64,000 nucleotides of DNA, from assembly GCF_002368335.1 (NCBI RefSeq), contig NZ_AP018289.1, positions 48,051 to 112,050 on the forward strand, given 5' to 3'. Positions 35,394 through 43,425 of the stretch are shown piece by piece. The DNA comes from Nostoc sp. NIES-4103 (GTDB lineage Bacteria; Cyanobacteriota; Cyanobacteriia; Cyanobacteriales; Nostocaceae). The position numbers were made by a program, and so were the translations under genes. Each line of letters begins with the position of its first letter. Positions within the stretch are counted from its first letter, which is position 1. A model generated the notes under the pieces. The model had not been told where the DNA came from. It made no database searches and saw only the letters and a program-made list of their open reading frames with translations.

Positions 35394-35777
35394 TTACTGA
35401 TCTTTTTGCAATCTTTTTAACTCTTCTTGTAGTTCTAGCACTTGTTCGCGCAATTGATCCACATTTTCAGTTGAAGATTCTTTCACCGTTGGCTCTTCAT
35501 CTTCCTCTAAGATTTCGATGCGACGAGGTTCAGAAGGAGGTGTTTTTTCGGAGGTTCCATTAGATCCTTGTGGCTGTTGCGCCTGCCTCATCATATCTTC
35601 AACGAAGCGTCGGGCTTCTTCTGTGTTCATTTCGCCCTTAGCCACCATTTCGTCTGCCAGTTTTTGGACTTGCGATCGCAGTTCTGCTAATTTGCCTCCT
35701 GCTTTCTCACCCGCGTAAGAAGCCAAACCAACACCGAGGTAAAAAGCTTTTTGAACAATATCTCCAAAACCAGGCAT
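35394..35777 (-). CDS. Phasin-like coiled-coil cyanobacterial protein
   Basis: This 127-residue protein has an N-terminal helix MPGFGDIVQKAFYLGVGLASYAGEKAG and a helix AELRSQVQKLADEMVAKGEMNTEEARRFVEDM, as in phasin-like granule-associated proteins. An acidic linker (EEDEEP) and a C-terminal coiled coil VDQLREQVLELQEELKRLQ follow. The gene lies just downstream of the SRP RNA on the same strand. The phasin relation is weak; the protein could simply be a scaffold. Confidence 0.75.
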   Translation of the reverse strand: MPGFGDIVQKAFYLGVGLASYAGEKAGGKLAELRSQVQKLADEMVAKGEMNTEEARRFVEDMMRQAQQPQGSNGTSEKTPPSEPRRIEILEEDEEPTVKESSTENVDQLREQVLELQEELKRLQKDQ

Positions 35778-35801
35778 TGCTGCTGAACGCTCCTAAAAAT
35801 A

Positions 35802-35901
35802 GGGCGACCCGGAGACTACGCCTACTACAAGCATCCCGTATTGCTGCTACCTTCCGGTTCTGACAAGGTTTAGGCGTTGCAGTCGCATAGATCCAGGTCT
35901 A
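35802..35901 (-). ncRNA. ffs: Signal recognition particle RNA (4.5S-like, small bacterial type)
   Basis: Read on the minus strand, the sequence contains the SRP RNA apical core TGTCAGAACCGGAAGGTAGC (AGGAAGNAGCA-type loop). It has matched stems: GACCTGGA with TCCGGGTC at the base, GACT with AGTC, and ACGCCTA with TAGGCGT. The hairpin is about 97 nt and lies between the phasin-like gene and the YciI gene. It binds Ffh to target membrane proteins. Ends are estimated from the base pairing. Confidence 0.9.
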
Positions 35902-35934
35902 TAAATAGTATAACATCAAATTTTCGTAACTGTG

Positions 35935-36201
35935 TCATCCGGCTACAATTTTCCATTCGTAGAGTTGATAGTTAACGCAGCCATTTTTTACAAGTGGGTC
36001 AAGAGCCACAATTGCTTCTGCTTCTTCCATTGAGGCGGCTTCAAACAGCAACATACCTCCGCCAAACTGTGCCCAATAGCCAGTTTTGGCTTTGTGTCCT
36101 TTAGCAATCAACTCTTCGACATAGGCTTTGTGAGCAGGTACATATTGGTCAAAGATGGATTTATCAACTTTGCCTTCTTCAATCTTCACAAACCAAGGCA
36201 T
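35935..36201 (-). CDS. YCII-related (YciI-like) domain protein
   Basis: From ATG 36201 this is an 88-residue protein; the upstream 48 codons of the frame are simple-repeat DNA. It has MPWFVKIEEG, QYVPAHKAYVEELIAKGH, KTGYWAQFGGGMLLFEAASMEEAEAIVALDPLVKNG, typical of YciI. The conserved His-Asp pair seen in the family is present (H in VPAHKAY, D in ALDPLV). Biochemical role unknown. It is encoded on the same strand as the SRP RNA and may precede it in one transcript. Confidence 0.88.
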   Translation of the reverse strand: MPWFVKIEEGKVDKSIFDQYVPAHKAYVEELIAKGHKAKTGYWAQFGGGMLLFEAASMEEAEAIVALDPLVKNGCVNYQLYEWKIVAG

Positions 36202-36209
36202 TTTTTGCG

Positions 36210-36360
36210 ACCTCAAATGAAAATGGGAATGGGGCATGGGGCATTGGGCATTGGGCATGGGGCATTGGGCATGGGGCATTGGGAAGTGAGGTAAATATTT
36301 CCCCCTCATCCCCCTCATCTCCCCATCTCCCCATCTCCCCTGCACCCCTGCACCCCTGCA
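36210..36360. repeat. Simple repeats GGGGCATTGGGCAT and CCCCTCATCTCCCC
   Basis: The segment between the YciI gene and the ligase gene consists of GGGGCATTGGGCAT units followed by CTCATCCCC/CTCCCCATCTCCCC and CCCCTGCACCCCTGCA units. Apparent ORFs through it on both strands are repeat-encoded. Confidence 0.85.
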
Positions 36361-36380
36361 CTCCTGTACTTTTAAATCAA

Positions 36381-36932
36381 ATGAACCTTTATTTCATCGC
36401 TCTGCTACCGCCGCCAGAGATTCAAGATTACGCCAACCAAATCAAGCAGTATTTTGCTGATAAGTATGCTAGTCGCCACGCACTAAAATCCCCCCCACAT
36501 ATTACTTTGCAACCGCCCTTTAAATGGATAGATCATAATGTGCCAGTTTTAGAAGCATCTTTGAGGGAGTTTGCTAGTGAACAACAGCCAGTACCTATTA
36601 CACTCAGAGGGTTTGCTGCCTTTCGTCCCCGTGTCATATATATAGATGTGGTGAAAAGTCAAGAACTTTTGAGCTTGCAAGCAAATTTAATGGCGCGTAT
36701 GGAAGCTAACTTAGGAATTGTTGACAAGGTTGGCAAAAAGCGGGCTTTTACACCTCATATGACGGTTGCATTTCGGGATTTAACAAGACAGAACTTTAAA
36801 GCTGCTTGGCTAGAGTTTGAAAATCGTCAGTTGTATTTTGAGTTCACAGCTAACAAGTTAACGCTGTTAATTCACAACGGTAAGCGCTGGAATATAAAAT
36901 CCGAGTTTGCTTTTTTGAGTCATGTATCTTGA
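36381..36932 (+). CDS. 2'-5' RNA ligase/2H phosphoesterase family protein
   Basis: From ATG 36381 the protein has 183 residues. The two catalytic HxT motifs are in KSPPHITLQPPF (His40, Thr42) and AFTPHMTVAF (His126, Thr128), with the typical N-terminus LYFIALLPPPEI. The family includes ThpR and cyclic phosphodiesterases; the natural substrate is probably a 2',3'-cyclic or 2'-5' linked RNA end. A longer frame upstream is made of repeats and is rejected. Confidence 0.9.
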   Translation: MNLYFIALLPPPEIQDYANQIKQYFADKYASRHALKSPPHITLQPPFKWIDHNVPVLEASLREFASEQQPVPITLRGFAAFRPRVIYIDVVKSQELLSLQANLMARMEANLGIVDKVGKKRAFTPHMTVAFRDLTRQNFKAAWLEFENRQLYFEFTANKLTLLIHNGKRWNIKSEFAFLSHVS

Positions 36933-37056
36933 GTAGGGGGGATGGGGGAGATGAGGAAGATGAGGGAGATGAGGAAGATGGGGAGATGAGGGAGATGAGG
37001 AGAAATAACTAATTCCCAATTCCCAATTCCCAATTCCCAATTCCCAATTCCCAACT

Positions 37057-37626
37057 TTACTTACCAGGTCTGACACAAGGTGTTGGACTAGCAGAAGCGG
37101 GATCGGCGTAAATTGCTAAAGTATGATAATCTGGCGCATCTTTTTGGTATAACAATCTGAAAGTGTAAAGCTTAGTTTTACCCTGCGCTTCAGTAATGAC
37201 TGTTAAAAGTGTATTATCCGTGCTGGGCAACCCAGGAATTTTAATTTTTTGAATTCGTCTGAGTTGAATAACATTTGCTCCTGAGTTCTTACAATCTGCT
37301 GAATTCATATTACTTTGTTGACCGAATTGCATACAAATCGGCCCATCAAAATCTATTGTTACTTGTGATGGATCATTTAACCAAACTTTTTTAATTGTTT
37401 CTCCAGCGGGAATAAAGCTTAAGTTTGTACCTTGTTGATAGGAAACTGTCAAAGTGGGTACTACTCCTCCTAAACCCTGTGCTTGGCAGGAAAACATAGA
37501 ACGGAGGACGCTATTAGCCACAGCACGACCTGCCATCATTAACATTGCAGCCGAGAAAATTAAGCTTGCCAGAGGTAAGAGTTTAAATTTATCTGAGATT
37601 TTACCTCGAAAATTAATGTATTTCAT
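37057..37626 (-). CDS. VirB9/TraK-like secreted component of a T4SS-like cluster
   Basis: The protein has 189 residues. The signal is LLPLASLIFSAAMLMMAGRAVA. The mature part is beta-rich with TNLSFIPAGETIKKVWLNDPSQVTIDFDG and NTLLTVITEAQGKTKLYTFRLLY, which follows the N-terminal domain of VirB9/TrbG/TraK (binding of the periplasmic channel). Two Cys pairs are possible (Cys47, Cys98, Cys112, Cys184). It is the last gene of the minus-strand T4SS-like cluster, 156 bp after the VirB10-like gene. The assignment rests on this pattern and on context. Confidence 0.6.
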   Translation of the reverse strand: MKYINFRGKISDKFKLLPLASLIFSAAMLMMAGRAVANSVLRSMFSCQAQGLGGVVPTLTVSYQQGTNLSFIPAGETIKKVWLNDPSQVTIDFDGPICMQFGQQSNMNSADCKNSGANVIQLRRIQKIKIPGLPSTDNTLLTVITEAQGKTKLYTFRLLYQKDAPDYHTLAIYADPASASPTPCVRPGK

Positions 37627-37782
37627 GGCTGCAAATAAGTGCTATGGTACAAATTTAATTGAGATGTCAAAAGACTTTACTAAGAGGTTGTTTGGAAAAA
37701 GTCAAAAATTTACTTCCCATTCTTTAATTTATCAAGTCAGGGTTCTAAGATTCAAAAAGACTTTTCAAACATCCTCTTCCTT

Positions 37783-39432
37783 CTAGAACTGCATTGTTTG
37801 ATTGACATATATTTCAACTTCTCTGCCAGCTTTCATAAACCAAACATTGGTTTGTTGCATCATTTGAGCGATCGCTTGCTGATTGCGTTGTGCAATTTGG
37901 GGGACTAAAGAGTTTAAACCACCTTCTACAACCCCAGCTGTAAGGTTGCGTCTGTTGTCGGTAGTTTGAAAGCAGTTAGTAGAAGTAGTAGTTTCACCAG
38001 TATTAGTATTAGTATAATTGTTCGGAGTACATTCTATCCTGGTATCAGGACGATTAAATAACTCTGCTGCTTTACCAAGACCACCCAATACAAATAATCC
38101 TGCATCCATCGATGCTATGGATGAAGATGAATTGGGAAATTTACTTGCTATTAGAGGTTTACCTTGAATGCCGCGAATAATAATTGCATTTTGCGGTAAG
38201 CTTCTTTCGCTGATATTACCGTTCTTATCTGTAATAATTACTTTTACTACATCCAGCTGCAAAAAGCCTTGTTCAGATATAGAACGAACTTCAGTTAAAA
38301 GCTCTGTATTTGCAGCTAAAGCTACGCTCCCATCCATAGCTTTTAGAGGCTCTTTTAACTTCACAACAAAGGCATTTTTGGCTTCGTCTTTGTCTTGGTC
38401 TCTACTATTATTATTATTATTTCTTGATGAGCGAGTAGTTTCCCCAAATATAGCTGTTGCTAACACAGCTTTGGCACTAGTCCCTACTTTCACAGATTTC
38501 GAGTTTTGCGATTGTGCTTGGCTCACTAAAGTATTTGGTTGTTGTGGCATTGGGTTAGGATTCGGGTTGATATTCTGTGATGCCACATTGGTATTGTTAA
38601 GAGGTGGAGGACTAGCTATACTAACAGCAGATTGACCAGTGAAAGACACTTGTCCATAGCTACCCAACTTCGCCAATTTTGCCCACTGTTCAAGGGGGTC
38701 AGGTGGGGATGGTTGTGTGTTTGTGTTGACAACTGGCGGTGGTGGTGCTGATGGCAAAGCAGCAACAGGAATTTGTGGGCGAATAGCTTGTGGATAGGGG
38801 GGGTTCATTGGACGCTCAACTGGCACTCTCTGAGGCACATAAACTGTGCGTACAGGTGTTTGTTGTGTCGTTGTAACTCTGTTTGTGGAAGCAGGTGAGG
38901 CTTGTACGCGTTGACTAGATGGAGTTGCGGAACGAGAACCAGTAGTGGTTGTAAGTCTCAAATTTTGTTGTGCTGCTGTCACCGCGTCTGCTTGTTCAGC
39001 TAGGGCTAATTTTGTTTTGAGACTTTCAACTTCCTGTTCTAAAGCTTGCTGGCGGGATTCTGTCGTTGGTTGCGATTTGGCTGTTGAGGAAACTAGATTA
39101 TTTGCTGGCTTTTGGTTGGGACTACTCATCAACTGTGATAGAAACACGCCAGCCATCATAACCATAGTTAAGGTAGCACCACCCACCAAGGCTAATTTAG
39201 CGAAGGGGTTAGATGAAAGGGGTTGTTGTGTTGCAATTTCTTGCGGTTGAGAAGTCTCTGACTCTGGGACGGTAGACTCTTCTGTGGCTTCGACATCAAT
39301 AGTTGGTGATTCTTCTAGCAAGCCAACTAATCTCGCCATCTTAGATTCCCAGTTTGAAGAATCTACTTCGAGTTGGGAATTTTCGTTACTTAGAGTATCT
39401 GGATTTTTTGCAGAAATTGAATAGGAAGTCAT
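37783..39432 (-). CDS. VirB10/TrbI/TraB-like protein of a T4SS-like cluster
   Basis: This 549-residue protein has an acidic cytosolic N-terminus and a single membrane helix at about 79-105 (ALVGGATLTMVMMAGVFL). A coiled coil QQALEQEVESLKTKLALAEQ and a Pro/Gln/Ser-rich periplasmic linker follow, then the VirB10-type beta barrel (VGTSAKAVLATAIFG, TELLTEVRSISEQGFLQLDVVKV, and the end AGREVEIYVNQTMQF). VirB10 links inner and outer membranes in type IV secretion. It lies 22 bp after the second VirB8-like gene. Confidence 0.72.
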   Translation of the reverse strand: MTSYSISAKNPDTLSNENSQLEVDSSNWESKMARLVGLLEESPTIDVEATEESTVPESETSQPQEIATQQPLSSNPFAKLALVGGATLTMVMMAGVFLSQLMSSPNQKPANNLVSSTAKSQPTTESRQQALEQEVESLKTKLALAEQADAVTAAQQNLRLTTTTGSRSATPSSQRVQASPASTNRVTTTQQTPVRTVYVPQRVPVERPMNPPYPQAIRPQIPVAALPSAPPPPVVNTNTQPSPPDPLEQWAKLAKLGSYGQVSFTGQSAVSIASPPPLNNTNVASQNINPNPNPMPQQPNTLVSQAQSQNSKSVKVGTSAKAVLATAIFGETTRSSRNNNNNSRDQDKDEAKNAFVVKLKEPLKAMDGSVALAANTELLTEVRSISEQGFLQLDVVKVIITDKNGNISERSLPQNAIIIRGIQGKPLIASKFPNSSSSIASMDAGLFVLGGLGKAAELFNRPDTRIECTPNNYTNTNTGETTTSTNCFQTTDNRRNLTAGVVEGGLNSLVPQIAQRNQQAIAQMMQQTNVWFMKAGREVEIYVNQTMQF

Positions 39433-39454
39433 TGTGTATAGCTTGGTTTAAATT

Positions 39455-40138
39455 TCAAGAACAATTTTTATCTGTTGTTGCACATATATTGTAGATTTTC
39501 AACCTAGCTTGGCCAAGTCGGTAAGCTGCAAAATGCCACGGTAATGGCCCGACATCTGGGAGTGAAGTTGCTTGCTGATCTATTGCTTCGACGAAGATTT
39601 GTTTATTAAATGGAGTTGAAGTTCCTATATTGTCAGAATTACCAAAAGTTAATTGATTGGCAAGCATCTCTACTTTCCACCTACCCTCACCTAGTGCAAT
39701 TGGTTGAGAAATTTTTTCTATGACCAAAACCTGTTCAGTTCCTCTTCTCAGGTCAGCCAATTGTGGACTTGCACTTAAATTTGTAATTTCTGATTGAAAT
39801 TTTGGTTTTAAATCATTAGTTAAAAGTTGCGAACTAATTTCCCAAATTGTTTTTGGCGGCTGTTTTTCTGACCAGGTAAGCATGAGGGTCATAGTTTCAC
39901 CGACAAAGCGGCGAATTGTCTCTGGATTTCTCTCTAAACTTGGTTTGGGGTCTACTATTATTGCTTGACCATCAATAAGTTGTACTAAACTTTGAGGTGT
40001 TAATTGTTGCCTTAAATCTTTTAATAAAGAACTGTGAAACATTAACAACAGTAAGGTGAACAGATGTAAGCCAAATGTTCCTACAGCTAATAATGGTAAT
40101 ATACTGCTTTTTTTATTTTCTGTTTTCAGGATTTGCAT
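39455..40138 (-). CDS. VirB8/TraE-like inner-membrane protein, copy b
   Basis: This 227-residue protein has a membrane helix at about 13-34 (ILPLLAVGTFGLHLFTLLLLMF) followed by a periplasmic domain with LLKDLRQQLTPQSLVQLIDGQAI, NPETIRRFVGETMTLMLTWS and a C-terminal beta segment. It is clearly a paralogue of the gene at 40231-41058 (shared ...FVxTM(T)xMxxWS, SLERNPE/LERSPE). The layout resembles VirB8/TraE. It sits between that paralogue (92 bp upstream) and the VirB10-like gene. Confidence 0.65.
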   Translation of the reverse strand: MQILKTENKKSSILPLLAVGTFGLHLFTLLLLMFHSSLLKDLRQQLTPQSLVQLIDGQAIIVDPKPSLERNPETIRRFVGETMTLMLTWSEKQPPKTIWEISSQLLTNDLKPKFQSEITNLSASPQLADLRRGTEQVLVIEKISQPIALGEGRWKVEMLANQLTFGNSDNIGTSTPFNKQIFVEAIDQQATSLPDVGPLPWHFAAYRLGQARLKIYNICATTDKNCS

Positions 40139-40230
40139 AAATCTTGTCAGTTGTCAGTTGTCAGTTGTCATTGGTATAAGGTTGGGGCGGGTTTTATGTA
40201 AATAGATTTTTGGAAATATATAAATCAAAT

Positions 40231-41058
40231 TTATCTGATGAAGCTGCCAGATTTATTTCTGTTGGTACATTGCTTTAATTGCTCTTCTGTTAAGTTGCTA
40301 TATTCATCTAGCAAACACAGATTACGAATTTCATAAATTTCTAGTTTGTCAGCGCGGTTGCTATAAATTGCTTTTTGCAGGTCGGTACTATTATCGTTTT
40401 GGGGATAAGGATAATAATCCACTGCACGAACGAGTAAATCTTTATTAAAAGGAGTTATTTTACTTCTATTATCAATGCGTTTTTTTTGAATTAGGTCAGC
40501 TACCATCCCGACTCGCCATTTACCTGGGGCTATTTTTTTAGGTGGATAAACTCGTTTGATCACTAATTGTGCTGAAATAGCTTGGTTGGGGTATGTAGCA
40601 AAAACTTCTGGTGGTGTCATTTGAGCGATCGCACTTAAAAAACCTTTACGAAAATCTTCTGATATGGCGAAACTAGCTACCCAACTACTAGTAGTAACTC
40701 TTTTGCTCCCCGCTACTGGTGTTCTCACGAGTATTCCTGGATCTGGTTGCGGTTTTGTGACTTCTTCAATGCTTTGTGGAGGTAGAGTTCCAGACCAGTT
40801 AAACATTGATGTCATGGTTTTAGTAACGAATTGTTGAATTGCTTCAGGGCTTCTTTCTAAATCATCAATAGCGCCCACTGGTTTACCATCGATCATCTCT
40901 ACAAAGTTAGGAGGCTTTCTCAAACTCAGTTGGCGAATTTGCAACCCTTGGAAGACGAATAAAAGTATTACCAATAGATGCAGACTAAAAGTAGCGATCG
41001 CAAAAGTTGTTAAAATATTCCCAGTTCGTTGTCTCTTCTTGTTGAGTAAATTTACCAT
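40231..41058 (-). CDS. VirB8/TraE-like inner-membrane protein, copy a
   Basis: From ATG 41058 the protein has 275 residues; the TTG five codons upstream is unlikely. A single membrane helix at about 16-38 (ILTTFAIATFSLHLLVILLFVF) is followed by LQIRQLSLRKPPNFVEMIDGKPVGA, DLERSPEAIQQFVTKTMTSMFNWSG, and KWRVGMVADLIQKK. It has the short-cytosol, one-helix, periplasmic layout of VirB8/TraE. It is paralogous to the following gene. Confidence 0.65.
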   Translation of the reverse strand: MVNLLNKKRQRTGNILTTFAIATFSLHLLVILLFVFQGLQIRQLSLRKPPNFVEMIDGKPVGAIDDLERSPEAIQQFVTKTMTSMFNWSGTLPPQSIEEVTKPQPDPGILVRTPVAGSKRVTTSSWVASFAISEDFRKGFLSAIAQMTPPEVFATYPNQAISAQLVIKRVYPPKKIAPGKWRVGMVADLIQKKRIDNRSKITPFNKDLLVRAVDYYPYPQNDNSTDLQKAIYSNRADKLEIYEIRNLCLLDEYSNLTEEQLKQCTNRNKSGSFIR

Positions 41059-41147
41059 CTTCTCATCCCACAACTACAATTTATTAATTACACCTGATGA
41101 AACTGACTTTTTTCATTACGAATTACGAATTACGAATTACGAATTAC

Positions 41148-42197
41148 CTATATCTTGTCCCTGACAAAAGAAGCCGTATTACTAATAGCATTAAAAACTG
41201 CAAATCCTCCTGCACCAGCCACAATCAAAGATAAAAGCGGCGCCAAAACTCCCAGAAAAATGATGAACCACATCAAGTCGGGATTGGCGTTTGGATCTTG
41301 TGCTGGGCCATTAATAATCACTGCGGCAGTCAAAACTGCAATAATATTGAATGAAATCTTAGCAATTCCAGCAGATAAAAAACCTGTCATCCATGCAAAA
41401 ATTGGTTTTCCACCTACAGGAAGCAAAGAGCCGCCTACAGCCAATGGTCCTAAAGCTGCAATGAGCAGCATGGTAGCTTCTATTAAGTTCTGAAAAGCAT
41501 ATTGTAATGAAAATAAAAAGTTTTTAATAGTAGTTTGTACCGTGTTACCCAACAAAGCATTAAATGTAGTATCTGATATGGCTCCTGTATTAAATCTAAT
41601 CTGATTTACCTGATTCTCTAGCCTATCTATCCAAACTTTATTTCCATATAAATTTCTATATTGTAGCCAGAGAGTATCGATTTGCTCGCCAGCTTTAGCA
41701 AAGCATTGGGTTTGTTGTTCACCAGTTAGTGACTGACAAGGACGGAGTAAAGAACCAGCTACTTCTTCAGCAACACTCAGACTCACTGCTTGCTGATAAG
41801 TTTGATCAACATCAGCTGTGGTGATTACTTGTTGATTGACATTATTAAGTAAATTTCTGACACCCAATGTTAAATTAGAAAGGATGCTACCATTGCCAGA
41901 GTTGCCTAATAGCAAGACTACCACAATAGGCCAAATAAAAGCTGATATGGGACGGGAATATTCGCTGTATATCAAATCTCTCAGCCATTGAACCATAAAA
42001 AACAGCAGTGTTCCAACTGCAAAAAATATGCCTAGATTTGTCAATGCTCCATATAAGTTATTAGTGGTATTGTTTTGTAATAAATCTAGCCATTGATTAT
42101 CCCAACTTTCGGCGATGCTTCTGGCTGTTCTAGTACCATTATCGATAGTGTCGTTGATGCCAAGTTGAGCAAGTATTGGCAAACTATGAATCTGCAT
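41148..42197 (-). CDS. VirB6/TrbL-like polytopic membrane protein
   Basis: The 349-residue protein has a periplasmic N-terminus, then membrane segments at about 49-70, 82-100, 225-246, 262-280, 285-302 and 307-335. The long central loop has Cys154 and Cys164. The TrbL/VirB6 style is seen in AALGPLAVGGSLLPVGGKPIFAWMTGFLSAGIAKISFNIIAVL. VirB6 forms part of the inner-membrane translocon. The cluster position, between the VirB5-like and VirB8-like genes, supports this. Confidence 0.65.
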   Translation of the reverse strand: MQIHSLPILAQLGINDTIDNGTRTARSIAESWDNQWLDLLQNNTTNNLYGALTNLGIFFAVGTLLFFMVQWLRDLIYSEYSRPISAFIWPIVVVLLLGNSGNGSILSNLTLGVRNLLNNVNQQVITTADVDQTYQQAVSLSVAEEVAGSLLRPCQSLTGEQQTQCFAKAGEQIDTLWLQYRNLYGNKVWIDRLENQVNQIRFNTGAISDTTFNALLGNTVQTTIKNFLFSLQYAFQNLIEATMLLIAALGPLAVGGSLLPVGGKPIFAWMTGFLSAGIAKISFNIIAVLTAAVIINGPAQDPNANPDLMWFIIFLGVLAPLLSLIVAGAGGFAVFNAISNTASFVRDKI

Positions 42198-42235
42198 TTT
42201 GACTTTCTCTGAGGGAAAAGGTAGATGAATAGACT

Positions 42236-42343
42236 ACTTGTACGAATCTTTGAAGATGAGATTTTTTTTCACGCAGAGGCGCGGAGGCGCGGAGAGTATG
42301 AGAGTTTTATCTGTTTATTAGTTATGGGTTGATTCGTACAAGT
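42236..42343. repeat. Inverted-repeat element with CACAGAG-type core
   Basis: Arms ACTTGTACGAATC (42236-42248) and GATTCGTACAAGT (42331-42343) form a perfect 13-bp inverted repeat. Inside is the third copy of the dispersed motif (42270-42309, CACGCAGAGGCGCGGAG...TATGAGAGTTT). It lies between the VirB6-like and VirB5-like genes. Confidence 0.65.
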
Positions 42344-42358
42344 GTCTAATTATGAATA

Positions 42359-43132
42359 CTAATTTTCAAGTTTTCTCCCAAATAAGTCTATTTGAGCAGT
42401 AGTGCGTAAAAGTCGTGCTGCTTCTGTTGATGCATCTACTCTACGCGCACGGTTTGATTCTTCCATCTGCTGAGAAATATTTGCTAAGTTTAAGTTTGAG
42501 TATTGCAGAGATTGATTTGTTTGTAATGATTGAGCGTATGTTTCTGCTACAATTTTTGCTTGCTCTTGTTGAATTCTCACAGTTTGTTGGTTGACAGTTA
42601 GCAAAGAGAATATTCCGCTAACTTGCGGATTAGTTATATTTGCAGTTTGTCTTGCTTGCCTTATAAATGTATCGATAATATTATTAGCATCGTCGCTTGT
42701 TTCGCTAATACTTTTCAGGACTTCTTCAGTATTTTCTAACTTCGTTTTTATTCGATTCTGAGCATCTGTTCCTAGAACACCTGTAACGACTCCACGGGTG
42801 AGAAGACGATTGAGTTCATTATTAACTGATGTTGCTCTCAATGATGGATTATTCTCAAATTTATCTGAAACAGAATAATTATTTATATAATCTTGAAGTT
42901 GTTCTCCAGCAACAACAGGGTTTGGTATATTCAAATCACCGTTAGCACCAGTAATATAGCTTTGAGTCTGCAACTCTAGAGGCTTTAAAGTTTCGCTGAG
43001 ATTATTGCTGAGATAGTTTTGCAAATCTGTAGAATAAGATTTAAAATCAGTCCAAACATTGCCTAATTGTGCTGTTGCTGGTAAGACTATTAATAATGAC
43101 AATCCAAGTGTCAACAATGTAGTTTTACGCAT
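42359..43132 (-). CDS. VirB5/TrbJ-like periplasmic protein
   Basis: The 257-residue protein begins with a cleavable signal, KTTLLTLGLSLLIVLPATAQ, followed by LGNVWTDFKSYSTDLQNYLS, a style known from TrbJ/VirB5. The rest is helical with Gln-rich segments (VRIQQEQAKIVAETYAQSL, LANISQQMEESNRARRVDASTEAARLLRT). VirB5 is a minor pilus tip component. It stands between the VirB6-like and VirB4-like genes. Similarity is structural and contextual, not strong. Confidence 0.6.
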   Translation of the reverse strand: MRKTTLLTLGLSLLIVLPATAQLGNVWTDFKSYSTDLQNYLSNNLSETLKPLELQTQSYITGANGDLNIPNPVVAGEQLQDYINNYSVSDKFENNPSLRATSVNNELNRLLTRGVVTGVLGTDAQNRIKTKLENTEEVLKSISETSDDANNIIDTFIRQARQTANITNPQVSGIFSLLTVNQQTVRIQQEQAKIVAETYAQSLQTNQSLQYSNLNLANISQQMEESNRARRVDASTEAARLLRTTAQIDLFGRKLEN

Positions 43133-43250
43133 GAGTTTATAGTTTAAATAGTGTGGTTAATGATGCTTTTAATTTGACCCCTCTCCAAACCTCTCCCCTA
43201 TCAGGAGAGAGGCTTAAAATGATGATTTTAAACAGTTTAAATTGAATTTT

Positions 43251-43330
43251 GTAGGGTGTGTTATGCCGAAGGCTAACGCACCATCCTAGATTTTCGGTGC
43301 GTTAGGACTATCGTCCATAACGCACCCTAC
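43251..43330. repeat. 80-bp hairpin repeat with GTAGGGTG(C/T)GTTA arms
   Basis: The segment GTAGGGTGTGTTATG at 43251 pairs with CATAACGCACCCTAC at 43316-43330. The inner arms CTAACGCACC and GGTGCGTTAG also pair. It is a long nearly perfect palindrome of a type common between cyanobacterial genes. It lies downstream of the VirB4-like gene. Confidence 0.8.
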
Positions 43331-43425
43331 TCAGGAAAAAAGCAAGTTACAGATTCAAAGTGGGTAAACCCAGATTAAATCTAACTGTCTGAATTACGAA
43401 TTACTAATTAATATTCCCTCCCTTC

